From contig CALOBR010000005.1 of assembly GCA_942491665.1 (NCBI GenBank), forward strand, positions 310,001 to 374,000: a stretch of DNA of 64,000 bases, given 5' to 3'. A model generated the notes under the pieces. The model did not search any database, was not told the DNA's origin, and saw only the letters and a program-made list of their open reading frames with translations. Positions 53,501-61,875 of this stretch are shown here, piece after piece. This stretch comes from CAVQGZ01 sp942491665. Lineage in GTDB: Bacteria > Actinomycetota > Actinomycetes > Jiangellales > Jiangellaceae. The translations under genes and the position numbers were made by a program. Numbering within the stretch: the first letter of the stretch is position 1; each line of letters starts with the position of its first letter.

Positions 53501-54141
53501 CCGGGGAGAGGTACGCGTCGGCGACGGTCGTGTCACCGCGGGAAACGATCTTCATCAGCGGGCTGGCCTCGCTCGACACCGACACCTGGGTGAACCCGAC
53601 GTCTCGCGCGACCTGCGCTGCCAACAGCTCGTGCGCACCGAACAGGTGCCCGTGCAGGCAGACGATCGCCACCGAGCGGATGCCCTCGTCGTACACCTGC
53701 GCAAGGTCGGCGGCGAGGCGGTGCAGGTCGGGCTCGCGCAGCACGCCTCCGTCCGCGCCGACGCGCTCGTCGTACTCCACGACCCGCTGGTGCAGCAGCG
53801 AGGGCAGCACGATGTTCCGGTCGAAGATGCGCGGTCGGTTCTGGTAGGCGATGGCCAACGCGTCGGCGAAGCCGCGGGTGATCACCAAGGACGGTCGGCT
53901 CACCGCGCCGTTCCAGCAGAGCGTTCGTGGCGACCGTGGTGCCCATGCGGACGGTGTCGATGCCCGCGGCGGCGTCGCCGTCGAGCAGGTGGGCGATGCC
54001 GGCGACAGCAGCGTCCTCGTAGCGGTCAGGGTTGTCCGACAGCAACTTGTGGCTCACCAGGCGCCCGTCCGGACGTCGGCCGACCACGTCGGTGAACGTC
54101 CCGCCGCGGTCGATCCAGAACTGCCACCCGGACGTGCCCAT
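50565..54141 (-). pseudogene. Fused hydantoinase/5-oxoprolinase (HyuA-HyuB), one frameshift
   Basis: Read through one frameshift this is a protein of about 1,190 residues uniting HyuA and HyuB halves as in ATP-dependent 5-oxoprolinase. The first half has WIDRGGTFTDVVGRRPDG, MGTTVATNALLERRGEP, GFDMGGTSTDVSHYAGE and AAGGGSILHFDG; the second half begins near VDPVTLEVFNNLF and ends QTPGGGGFGTPS. The break is at 53887-53888: the coding strand reads GTC CTT GGTGATC where GTC CTG GTG ATC is expected, one extra base. All else is intact, so error or recent mutation. Substrates of relatives are 5-oxoproline and hydantoins. The stop overlaps the PAP2 start. Confidence 0.85.
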
Positions 54142-54162
54142 CAGCGGAGACAATCACATCCC

Positions 54163-54525
54163 ATGGGACATCTGCTCGTGCACCTCACCAGTGGACCGGA
54201 AGACCCGACCCGAGCCGCGCTGGGTTTTCTCATCGCGGCGCAGGCCGCACAAGACGGTCACCGGGTGAGCCTCTTCGTCGGGCTCGAGGCCGTGGGACTG
54301 CTCCGCGACCCGGTGCTCGACTCGCTGCAGGGCCTTGGCACGGGCTCGCTGCGGGCGAGCTACGACACCTTCGTCGAGCACGGCGGGCGCATCTTCGTGT
54401 CGCAGAAGTCCAGCGCGGTTCGAGGGGTCACCAACATCACGCTGGAGGGGCACCCGGCCGAGTTCATCCTGCCGCAGCGGCTGGTGTCGCTGACCTTCGA
54501 AGCCGACCGGGTGCTCTGCTACTGA
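54163..54525 (+). CDS. DsrE family protein
   Basis: A 120-residue DsrE/DsrF-like protein: MGHLLVHLTSGPEDPTRAALGFLIAAQAAQDGHRVSLF at the start and a small compact domain. The sulfur-carrying cysteine of true DsrE is not obvious; the only Cys is next to the C-terminus (VLCY). The role in sulfur relay is therefore doubtful. It is divergent from the oxoprolinase gene, 21 bases apart. Confidence 0.78.
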   Translation: MGHLLVHLTSGPEDPTRAALGFLIAAQAAQDGHRVSLFVGLEAVGLLRDPVLDSLQGLGTGSLRASYDTFVEHGGRIFVSQKSSAVRGVTNITLEGHPAEFILPQRLVSLTFEADRVLCY

Positions 54526-54541
54526 GAACCACGTCGCACCC

Positions 54542-54628
54542 TCAGGCGCTGCTGCTCCGCTTGCGCGTCAGCTTCACGCCGAGACCGACGACAAGAACCG
54601 CCAGCAGCAGGTAGATGAACCACTTCAT
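54542..54628 (-). CDS. 28-residue single-helix membrane peptide
   Basis: A short frame with an ATG at 54628 behind GGGAGAGGTC. It encodes a start MKWF, one hydrophobic helix (IYLLLAVLVVGLGV) and a basic tail KLTRKRSSSA. It is convergent with the DsrE gene and divergent from the ABC exporter operon. The ribosome site and the clean helix-plus-positive-tail layout argue it is real. Function unknown; toxins of type I systems and small membrane regulators share this shape. Confidence 0.5.
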   Translation of the reverse strand: MKWFIYLLLAVLVVGLGVKLTRKRSSSA

Positions 54629-54690
54629 CGGTGACCTCTCCCTCTCATGACCGCACGCGCGACCACGGATAGCCTCCCGCGGACGTAGCC

Positions 54691-54727
54691 GCCGGGCAAG
54701 GGCATTCGGCGACTCGCGTTGCCCGGC
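54691..54727. promoter_or_regulatory. Inverted repeat upstream of the ABC exporter operon
   Basis: GCCGGGCAA (54691-54699) and TTGCCCGGC (54719-54727) are exact complements separated by 19 bases, about 80 bases upstream of the permease start. It could be an operator for the TetR protein at the operon's end or a hairpin in its leader. Confidence 0.4.
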
Positions 54728-54804
54728 TTAAGTGGCGTTGATGGGTCGTCGCGTATTTCAACGTCTGTTGACTTCTGCGGGCTCGAATACCTACCGTGGC
54801 CCGC

Positions 54805-55842
54805 ATGAGAGCCATGGTGATGAAAGAGTTCCGGGAGCTGCGGCGAGACCGACGCACGGTCGCCATGATCGTGGCCCTGCCGATCCTGCTGCTGGTCGTG
54901 TTCGGGTACGCCGCCAACTTCAACGTCGACTCGCTGTCGACGGCGGTGCTCGGCCCGCAGGCCGAGCAGGCGCAGAACCAGCTGCCCGAGCTCTTCGACG
55001 TCACGCAGACCGACCCGGACGGCGACGCCGAGACAGCCGAAGACCTGCTGGTGCGCGACACCGTCGACGTCGCGATCGTCACGGGCAGTCAACCCGTCGT
55101 CGCCTACGTCGACGGCTCCTCCCTGTTCTCGGCGCAAGCCGCCGTCTCGGTTCTCAATCGCCTGGGCGACCAGGTACAGGTCGAGGTGCTGTTCAACCCC
55201 GACCTCATCACCGCCTGGGTGATGGTGCCGGCCATCATCGGCCTCATCCTGGCGTTCATCGGCACGGTCGTCACCAGCATCGGGCTGGTGAAGGAGCGCG
55301 AACGCGGGACGCTCGAGCAGCTCGCCGTCATGCCGATCAAGCCGAGCACGGTGATCCTCGGCAAGATCACCCCCTACTTCGTGCTGGCATCGTTCGACAT
55401 GGCGTTGGTCACGCTGCTCGGGATGCTGCTGTTCGACGTGCCGTTCAACGGCAACCCGGCGGTGTTCGCTCTCGGTGCCGCACTCTTCTTGTTCGTGGTT
55501 CTCGGCCTCGGCGTCTTCATCTCGACGGTGTCCGCGACGGTGGGTCAGGCCATCCAGACGGCCTTCTTCTTCCTTCTTCCGCAGATCCTGCTCTCCGGCA
55601 TGATCTTCCCGCTGGACGCGATCCCGTGGGGCGTGCGCTGGATCTCCTACCTGCTCCCCCTGACCTACTTCACCGAGATATCCCAAGGCGTCATGCTCCG
55701 CGGCGCCCCGATCGACTCGCTCTGGCTGCCGTTCGTGGTGCTGACGCTGATGGCGGTCGTCGTCTTCGCCGGAGCCGTGCTGCGCTTCCGGCGCTCGTTG
55801 ACCCCCGGCGGGTCCAGGACGACCGAGAAGGTGGCGGCATGA
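54805..55842 (+). CDS. ABC-2 type exporter permease (YbhS/YhhJ-like)
   Basis: A 345-residue permease: one N-terminal helix (VAMIVALPILLLVVFGYAANF), a large extracellular loop with a Gln/Asp-rich part, then five helices with TSIGLVKERERGTLEQLAVMPI and the final LPLTYFTEISQGVMLRGA motif of ABC-2 drug exporters. ATG 54805 or GTG 54796 could start it. The next gene begins at an ATGA overlap. Only one permease gene is present, so a homodimer is likely. Confidence 0.87.
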   Translation: MRAMVMKEFRELRRDRRTVAMIVALPILLLVVFGYAANFNVDSLSTAVLGPQAEQAQNQLPELFDVTQTDPDGDAETAEDLLVRDTVDVAIVTGSQPVVAYVDGSSLFSAQAAVSVLNRLGDQVQVEVLFNPDLITAWVMVPAIIGLILAFIGTVVTSIGLVKERERGTLEQLAVMPIKPSTVILGKITPYFVLASFDMALVTLLGMLLFDVPFNGNPAVFALGAALFLFVVLGLGVFISTVSATVGQAIQTAFFFLLPQILLSGMIFPLDAIPWGVRWISYLLPLTYFTEISQGVMLRGAPIDSLWLPFVVLTLMAVVVFAGAVLRFRRSLTPGGSRTTEKVAA

Positions 55843-56660
55843 CGTACGGCGCTTTCGACGTCAGCGTGCGCTTCGGTGACGTTCAGGCGCTCGACACGGT
55901 CACCCTGGCTGCCCCGAGCGGCCAGATCAGCGCCGTCGTCGGGGGTGACGGCGCCGGCAAGACGACGCTGCTGCGCACCCTGGTGGGTCGCCTCGTCGCC
56001 GACACCGGCACGGTCACGGCCCCCGAGCCGCCCCGCATCGGGTACCAGCCGGCCACCGGGGGAACCTGGCCCGACCTCACGGTGAGCGAGAACCTCGCCT
56101 TCGTCGGCGGCATGTACGGCCTGTCACCTCGCACCGTGCGGGAACGGTCGGCGCGGCTGCTCGACCGCGCTCAGCTCGGCGAGGCCAGCGACCGGCTGGC
56201 CCGCAACCTGTCCGGTGGCATGCGCACCAAGCTCGGCTTCTGCCTTGCGATGGTGCACGAGCCCGACCTTCTCGTGCTGGATGAGCCCAGCACCGGCGTC
56301 GACCCGGTCAGCCGCGTCGAGCTCTGGCGGCTGCTGTCGGAGACAGCGGCGGCAGGCACGGCCGTGGCACTGGCCACCACGTACCTCGACGAGGGCGAGC
56401 GGTCGTCGTCCGTGCTCGTTCTGGAGGGAGGACGCGTGCTTCTGTCCGGGTCGGCAGAAGGCGTGGTCGCCGCGTCCCCCGGCGTCGTGGTGCAGACGCG
56501 CGCACCCGTTCGCCCGGAGTTCTCGTGGCGCCACGCCAGCGGGTTTCGCGAGTGGTGGCCCATCGCCTCGCCGAACGGCGAGCATCCGGTCGAGCGCGAC
56601 CTTGAGGACACGACCATCGTGGCGGCCCTGCGCGCCCAGAACGGGGACGGTGAAGCATGA
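55839..56660 (+). CDS. ABC transporter ATPase, first NBD (YbhF-N-like)
   Basis: A 273-residue ATPase with Walker A GGDGAGKTTLLRTLVG, signature NLSGGMRTKLGF and Walker B LLVLDEPSTGVD. The glycine-aspartate-glycine Walker A and LSGGMRTK match the first half of fused double ATPases such as YbhF. It overlaps the permease stop and the second ATPase start by 4 bases each. Confidence 0.87.
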   Translation: MTYGAFDVSVRFGDVQALDTVTLAAPSGQISAVVGGDGAGKTTLLRTLVGRLVADTGTVTAPEPPRIGYQPATGGTWPDLTVSENLAFVGGMYGLSPRTVRERSARLLDRAQLGEASDRLARNLSGGMRTKLGFCLAMVHEPDLLVLDEPSTGVDPVSRVELWRLLSETAAAGTAVALATTYLDEGERSSSVLVLEGGRVLLSGSAEGVVAASPGVVVQTRAPVRPEFSWRHASGFREWWPIASPNGEHPVERDLEDTTIVAALRAQNGDGEA

Positions 56661-57517
56661 GTGTCCCCTTGATCGAGGCATCGGGGCTGACGGTCTCGTT
56701 CGGCGACACGCTCGCTGTTGACGACGTGTCGTTCGAGGTGAATCCGGGCGAGGTCGTCGGGCTGCTTGGCGCCAACGGCGCCGGCAAGACCACCACGATT
56801 CGCATGCTGCTCGGGCTGCTGCGCCCGTCTGCCGGGTCGGCGCACCTGCTGGGGGCCCCTCCCTCGCTGGAGTCTCGCCGCCACCTCGGGTACGTGCCGC
56901 AGAACCTCGGGCTGTACCAGGAGCTCACGGTCGCCGAGAACGTTGCCTTCACCGCCCAGGCGTACGGCTGTGCCCCGGCGACGCTCACCGGGGCGGTAGA
57001 GGCGTCGGCCGACCAGCTCGTGCACAGCACGCCGCTCGGCGTGCAGCGTCAAGTCGCGTTCGTGTGCGCGCTGCAGCACCGACCGCGGACGCTCGTGCTG
57101 GACGAGCCCACGTCCGGCGTCGACCCGCTAGCGCGCGCTCGGCTCTGGAACACGATCCGTGAGCAGGCCGATGCCGGGGTCGGGGTGCTCGTCACCACTC
57201 ACTACATGCAAGAGGCGCGTCAGTGCGACCGGCTGCTCCTCATGTCGCGTGGGGCGGTCGTGGGCCGCGGCAGCGAGGCCGACATCGTCGGTGACACCCG
57301 GGTGTTGCAGGTGCAGGCAGACTCGTGGCAGCAGGCGTTCGACGTGCTCGACGCCGCCGGGCTGCCGGTGACCCTGGACGGCCGGCGGGTCCGGGTCGTC
57401 GACAGCGATGTCGAGACGGTGGAGCGACTCATGCACGATCGCAGCATCGAGGCCGCGGTGACGCCGGCGCGAGCCACGATCGACGAGCGCATGACCGTCC
57501 TGGCCAGAACCTCGTGA
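56657..57517 (+). CDS. ABC transporter ATPase, second NBD (YbhF-C-like)
   Basis: A 286-residue ATPase with Walker A GANGAGKTTTIRMLLGLL, Walker B LVLDEPTSGVDP and TTHYMQEARQCD, but the signature is STPLGVQRQVAF in place of LSGGQ. The LG-x-x-Q-R form is also found in the second half of YbhF-type fused ATPases, so it is a family trait. With the preceding ATPase it forms a split heterodimer. Overlaps the TetR start by GTGA. Confidence 0.86.
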   Translation: MSVPLIEASGLTVSFGDTLAVDDVSFEVNPGEVVGLLGANGAGKTTTIRMLLGLLRPSAGSAHLLGAPPSLESRRHLGYVPQNLGLYQELTVAENVAFTAQAYGCAPATLTGAVEASADQLVHSTPLGVQRQVAFVCALQHRPRTLVLDEPTSGVDPLARARLWNTIREQADAGVGVLVTTHYMQEARQCDRLLLMSRGAVVGRGSEADIVGDTRVLQVQADSWQQAFDVLDAAGLPVTLDGRRVRVVDSDVETVERLMHDRSIEAAVTPARATIDERMTVLARTS

Positions 57518-58110
57518 CGAGCGCGCGTCCACGGGGTCGTCGTCCCGGCACGACCGACACCCGTGCCGAGATTCTGGATGCCGCCCGCGAGCTCTTTGCC
57601 GCCAAGGGCTACGAGCGGGCGAGCATGCGAGCGATCGCCGCCCGCGCCAAGGTCGACCCGTCGTTGATCGTGCACTACTTCGCATCGAAGGAGGGGCTGC
57701 TGCGCGAGTCACTCACCCTGCCGTTGGACCCCCGAGAGCTGCTCTCCTCGGGCCTGGCCGACGTGCCGGACGAGGAGGTCGGGGAAGAGCTGGTGCGCGT
57801 CGTGCTGGGCGTATGGGAGCAACCGGCCGTCCGATCGCGGCTGCTCAGCCTGCTGCGGACGGCAGTCAGCCACGACCTGGCGATGGCCGTGCTGCGTCAG
57901 ATGCTCCTACGGACCGTGGTCGCGGCGGTCGCGCGTCTCGTCGACGACGACAGCGCACAGATGCGTGCCGAGCTCGTTGCCACCCAGATGGCCGGGCTCG
58001 CCATGGCGCGGTACCTCACGCAGCTTCCGTCTATCGCCTCGGCGAGCGTCGACGAGCTCGCTGTGGCCATCGGGCCGTCCGTGCAGCGCTACCTGACCGA
58101 GGAGATCTGA
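57514..58110 (+). CDS. TetR family regulator at the end of the ABC operon
   Basis: A 198-residue TetR regulator. Helix-turn-helix: ASMRAIAARAKVDPSLIVHYFASKEGLL, with RAEILDAARELFAAKGYE before it. GTG 57514 overlaps the ATPase stop, so it is translated with the exporter rather than divergent from it, an uncommon order. It probably represses the operon through a site in the upstream gap. The last 22 bases overlap the VapC-like remnant on the other strand. Confidence 0.88.
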   Translation: MTSARPRGRRPGTTDTRAEILDAARELFAAKGYERASMRAIAARAKVDPSLIVHYFASKEGLLRESLTLPLDPRELLSSGLADVPDEEVGEELVRVVLGVWEQPAVRSRLLSLLRTAVSHDLAMAVLRQMLLRTVVAAVARLVDDDSAQMRAELVATQMAGLAMARYLTQLPSIASASVDELAVAIGPSVQRYLTEEI

Positions 58111-58387
58111 ACCCGGCGCTGACAGTGCGTCGCCAGAGCCGTGAAGCCATCGACGTCACCGGTGGCGACCGTCGGCGCGTCCAGCCCCGAGGCATGCGCC
58201 ACGACAAGGGCATCGACGGCGCTGATGTCGCGTCCGGTGCTGCGGTGTGCCGCGTGCCGAAGCCGGGCGGCCTCCCGAGCGACCCCCTCGCCTACGTCGC
58301 GAACTGACACGTCCTCAGCAGCAGGTTCACGCGAACATCGCGGCGGTGGCCGCCAGTGAGCGACTCGGAGTCGAGGACGAGGGTCAC
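58089..58387 (-). pseudogene. VapC-like PIN toxin remnant
   Basis: The frame begins at a GTG overlapping the antitoxin stop and reads VTLVLDSESLT, the PIN start with acidic residues. A shifted frame then reads LAATAAMFA and another ends with a PIN C-terminus: RDISAVDALVVAHASGLDAPTVATGDVDGF. The pieces together give about 100 residues instead of about 130, so the central part is lost and at least two frameshifts exist. It is a dead RNase toxin. Confidence 0.6.
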
Positions 58388-58619
58388 CGCTTCGACCATC
58401 CCTGCTCGAGCCCGTCCACCCATGCGTGTGCCTCGCGTCGTCCGTCGTTGGACCAAGCTCACCCTCGAGCTCGTCGAGGTAGGACCGGAGACGGGAGATC
58501 TTCGCGATCCGCCCGACCTGCTCGTCGAGCGCCGACGTCGCGACTCTGGACACGTTGGGCCCGTGCGTGCGAGCACGCTGGACGACCTCATCGGGGATGG
58601 TGATGTTGTCACGCGCCAT
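58384..58619 (-). pseudogene. VapB-like antitoxin with frameshift near the C-terminus
   Basis: ATG 58619 starts ARDNITIPDEVVQRARTHG, a ribbon-helix-helix or CcdA/VapB-type DNA-binding start, followed by SRLRSYLDELEGELGPTTDDA. One base is missing near 58430; in the restored frame the ending is AHAWVDGLEQGWSKR with a stop that overlaps the toxin GTG (GTGA). Without the repair the frame runs on into toxin sequence. Confidence 0.6.
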
Positions 58620-58635
58620 ACGCATGCCATGCACA

Positions 58636-59277
58636 TCAAGCGTCGACTGCGACCCGTGCGCCAAGGGCGACGAGCACAGTCCCGGAGGCCGCTTCCATGC
58701 GGCGGCGCACGGTCGGACGGCGGAACCAGGAGCCGGTGCGAGCGACGCCTGCGGCCAGGGCGAGGTAGAGGGTCAGCTCGATGGCGACGTGCAGCAGGGC
58801 CAGGGCAGCAGTAGTCATGAAGAGCGGGGCATCGGCCGGGACGAACTGGGGGTAGAAGGCCAGCATGAACACCGCTGCCTTCGGGTTGGCGAGGTTCACC
58901 GCCAGCCCCTCGCCGAACGCCGACCACCACCCGCGTCGACTGGGCGGAGGCGGCACCACGATCGCGTCGCTGGGTGTGCCTCGGTCTCGCCATGCCGCCC
59001 ACAGCGCGCGGCCGCCGAGAAAGATCAGCACCGCGGCGCCGACCACGCGCAGCACGAGGTAGGCGGCCTCGGACGCGGCGACGAGTGCAGCGAAGCCCGC
59101 CGCTGCGGCAAGCGCCCACAGGTACAGGCCCATCTCGATGCCGAGAACGGTGGGCACCGTGTCCCGAAATCCCCGCATCGCCGCACGCCGCAGGATCAGC
59201 GCCATGGCCGGGCCCGGCGAGGCCGAGAGGAGTACGACGGCGAGCACGAACGCCGGCAGGCTGGCGACGAGATCCAC
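58636..59277 (-). CDS. LysE family amino-acid exporter
   Basis: A 213-residue membrane exporter with about six helices. The LysE/RhtB entry motif is SASPGPAMALILRRAAMRGFRD, and VNLANPKAAVFMLAFYPQF is the conserved second repeat. Members export lysine, arginine, homoserine or similar compounds. GTG 59277 gives MDLVASLPAFVLAVVLLSASPGP. The substrate is unknown. Confidence 0.85.
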   Translation of the reverse strand: MDLVASLPAFVLAVVLLSASPGPAMALILRRAAMRGFRDTVPTVLGIEMGLYLWALAAAAGFAALVAASEAAYLVLRVVGAAVLIFLGGRALWAAWRDRGTPSDAIVVPPPPSRRGWWSAFGEGLAVNLANPKAAVFMLAFYPQFVPADAPLFMTTAALALLHVAIELTLYLALAAGVARTGSWFRRPTVRRRMEAASGTVLVALGARVAVDA

Positions 59278-59521
59278 TCTTGGAGCCTACGTTGCTGCGT
59301 GGTGAGTCTCTCGGGTCTCTCGCTGACGCACCAAGCGTGACCTCGTCTTCGCGGTGCGGTGACGCCGAGACGCGGTGATGCTCGAGTCGGGCGCAGAGGG
59401 ATCGCGGGCACGCTGGCAGCGTCGACCTGTGGCGCTGCTACCTGTCAGGTCCCCTGGCTTGTGTTCGGGGAGGGCGAGGGCTGCGCCAGGGCCGACGTGC
59501 CCGGCGCTACTGTGAGCAATC

Positions 59522-61057
59522 GTGGGGGATCGGAATCGTCGGTGGTTCGCCGCTGTCTTTGCGGCTGTGCTCGTCATGACGGGTACGGCGTCGTCGCAGG
59601 CTTTGTCACCGCTCGTCGATGGGGTCGACGAGCCAGTGGTACAGGAAGTGGGGCCGTCGCCGACACCAGAGATGCCCCAGCCGTCACCGTCCGAGGCACC
59701 AACGCCGGTCCCCGGCCCTGAGTCAGGCTCCCCTGCGGGTGCGGCAGTCGAGACGCCGGCGGCCGTGGGGCCATCCGAGCAACCGAGCATCACACCCAGC
59801 CCTGTCCCGTCGGCCACCGCAGCCCCCGTCCCGGCACCGAGGCCAGCGACAACGGCGAAGCTGCAGGGGCGCCGAGTCACGGCGACCTTGGGCCGATTGC
59901 CCGCGGCGAAGGTAGCGCCCACCGTCGCGACCATCGTGCGCGTCCGCACCGGGCCCGCGGTGGCGCAAGGCACGGTGATACGTCTGCAACGGCGAACGGG
60001 CGCAGGGGGTTGGACCGTCGACTCGACGGCCACGGCCAACGCTGCCGGACGCGCGTCGTTCGCGTTCCAACCGGGTCGTGGCATGTGGCGAGTCAGGGCG
60101 GTCGTCCTGACCGACCAGCGGGCCAGGTCAGGGGTAGGAACTATTCGGGTGGGATGGCCGCCGAGCCGTGTCAAGGTGCGAGCCCCCAGCGGTGTTGATT
60201 CCGGCGCCGAGGTGACACTGCGGGCATCGTTCAACCGCCCCGTGGCTGCGCGCCTGACTCTGCAGGCGAAGCCGCCGGGCAGCAGGACGTGGCGCCCGGT
60301 TGAGACGCGCACCGCGACGGTGGTGGGCACGTCGCGGGCGCGCACGGTGTTCACGACCCAGCCGACCCGGCGTGGCGCCTGGGCGTACCGCGTCGTGAAG
60401 CGGCCCGGCGCCGGGGGTGCTCGGCAGATGAGCCCCGCTCGCCAGGTACGCATCGCTGCCCCGGGGCCACCGCCCTTTGCCTCCAGTGTCTCCCGCGTCA
60501 GGCCCTCACAGGTTCGCTTCTCGCATCGGGCAGGCTGCCCTGTGGCCGTGTCACAGCTACGCAACCTGAGGGTGCAGTACCGCGACTACAACGGCAGGGT
60601 TCGCACCGGCACCGTCGTCGTCCGGGCAGACGCGGTGGACGCCGTCCGCACCGTCTTCCGTCGCGCCTACGAGCAGAGGTTCCCGTTCAAGCTGGTCAAG
60701 CCGCTGGAGGGGTACTACGCCGGCGGTGCCCGCTCGCCCCACGACTCCGACGTCGCTGCCATGAACGCCGGCAACACCGGTGCCTTCAACTGTCGACCCG
60801 TCGTCGGCAACCCCTACCGAACCTCGCAGCACTCCTACGGCAACGCCATCGACTACAACACCATCCAGAACCCCTACGTCACCGCATCCCGCGTCTATCC
60901 CACCGCCGGACGGGCCTACCTCAACCGGTCGCGCTACCAGGCGGGGATGATCCTTCCCGGGTCCGTCGTCGCCACCACGATGGCCAGCCGCGGATGGCCC
61001 TGGGGGGCCCGCTGGGCGTACCCCGACTACCAGCACTTCTCGTCCAACGGTGGCTAG
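59522..61057 (+). CDS. Secreted M15 family peptidase (VanY-type D-Ala-D-Ala carboxypeptidase-like)
   Basis: A 511-residue exported protein. Signal peptide: WFAAVFAAVLVMTGTASSQA. A Pro/Ser-rich linker and two repeated beta-sandwich-like regions (about residues 110 to 330, with RVRTGPAVAQGTVIRLQRR) precede the catalytic domain. The zinc site is SQHSYGNAIDYN (SxHxxGxAxD) and YPDYQHF. Such peptidases cut peptidoglycan stem peptides. The lipoprotein gene begins inside its last codons. Confidence 0.83.
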   Translation: MGDRNRRWFAAVFAAVLVMTGTASSQALSPLVDGVDEPVVQEVGPSPTPEMPQPSPSEAPTPVPGPESGSPAGAAVETPAAVGPSEQPSITPSPVPSATAAPVPAPRPATTAKLQGRRVTATLGRLPAAKVAPTVATIVRVRTGPAVAQGTVIRLQRRTGAGGWTVDSTATANAAGRASFAFQPGRGMWRVRAVVLTDQRARSGVGTIRVGWPPSRVKVRAPSGVDSGAEVTLRASFNRPVAARLTLQAKPPGSRTWRPVETRTATVVGTSRARTVFTTQPTRRGAWAYRVVKRPGAGGARQMSPARQVRIAAPGPPPFASSVSRVRPSQVRFSHRAGCPVAVSQLRNLRVQYRDYNGRVRTGTVVVRADAVDAVRTVFRRAYEQRFPFKLVKPLEGYYAGGARSPHDSDVAAMNAGNTGAFNCRPVVGNPYRTSQHSYGNAIDYNTIQNPYVTASRVYPTAGRAYLNRSRYQAGMILPGSVVATTMASRGWPWGARWAYPDYQHFSSNGG

Positions 61058-61865
61058 GTCCACCATACGACCCGGGCGCGGCGGTCGACGGAGCCGCGCG
61101 ACGCAGGCCGGGATCGCCGCGGGCGTCGTCCTCAGCCTCGCCGGGTGCACGGCACCCGTCGACAGCGCTGCGGACACGCCACCCGAGCAGGAACGGGCCT
61201 CGACCGTCACCGACCCCGATGCGGGCACCGGTCACGCGAGCAGCGCCATACCTGATGAGCCGACGACGACGTTGACACCCGAGCCCACCTCCGCCGGCCC
61301 GCTCAGCCCACAAGACATGCCGGCACCCGCACTACTCGGCGAAGCGTGGGGCTACACGGTCATCGACGGAGACCCCCACGACACCGGCTTCGTCGGCAAC
61401 AACGCCGCCACCCACCAGCGCAACCCCATCGAAGTCGCTGAACTGGCAGTGCCCTTCGGCTGCGCCGATCGACGCACCGCGGCAATCGTGCCCGAGTACG
61501 CCCTCGACGCTACCTACGCCAGGGGCGATCACCAGGCAATCGCCATCCGGATGCGCTTCAACTCGCCGGCAGAGGCCGAGGAGTTCCTCGCCACTCGGCT
61601 CGCGGCGCTGCGAGCCTGCGCAGCTCAGGACCCCGCCTACGACGGCCGGCAGACCGTCCCCTACGTGCGTCAGATCCGAGAGGTGACCCTGTCTCGGCGC
61701 ACGGAGCCGGCGGTCCCCGGCCACTGGGACGAGGTCGCCACCCCACACGGCACCACCGACGTCCTGCTCGTCGCAGTGCAAGACCCGTCACGCCGTGACA
61801 CGCAGGCCCTCGCCAGCCGCATCACCGCGTTGAATCGGCAAGCGGAGCCCGTGTCGCGAGGCTGA
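61050..61865 (+). CDS. Lipoprotein of unknown function
   Basis: A 271-residue lipoprotein: signal AGIAAGVVLSLAGC with lipobox LAGC, a Pro/Thr-rich spacer, then a domain of about 180 residues with ELAVPFGCADRRTAAIVP and many Arg/Ala. The GTG at 61050 overlaps the M15 peptidase stop by 8 bases, so the two are co-expressed and may act together at the cell wall. I recognise no family. Confidence 0.72.
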   Translation: MARSTIRPGRGGRRSRATQAGIAAGVVLSLAGCTAPVDSAADTPPEQERASTVTDPDAGTGHASSAIPDEPTTTLTPEPTSAGPLSPQDMPAPALLGEAWGYTVIDGDPHDTGFVGNNAATHQRNPIEVAELAVPFGCADRRTAAIVPEYALDATYARGDHQAIAIRMRFNSPAEAEEFLATRLAALRACAAQDPAYDGRQTVPYVRQIREVTLSRRTEPAVPGHWDEVATPHGTTDVLLVAVQDPSRRDTQALASRITALNRQAEPVSRG

Positions 61866-61875
61866 GGCTGCCGTC

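Noticed and set aside
54732..55838. Long upstream extension of the first YbhF-like ATPase
   Set aside because: It overlaps the permease gene in another frame; the ATGA start at 55839 gives a normal ATPase.
57020..57050. Loss of the LSGGQ signature as a sign of a dead ATPase
   Set aside because: LGxxQR is usual in the second ATPase half of YbhF-type exporters, and both Walker motifs are intact.
58292..59119. 275-residue minus-strand frame
   Set aside because: Runs through LysE and antitoxin genes out of frame; only its last 35 residues match the VapC start.
59410..59422. ACGCTGGCAGCGT palindrome between lysE and the M15 gene
   Set aside because: Short and in a 244-base divergent gap without a nearby regulator; chance is likely at this base composition.
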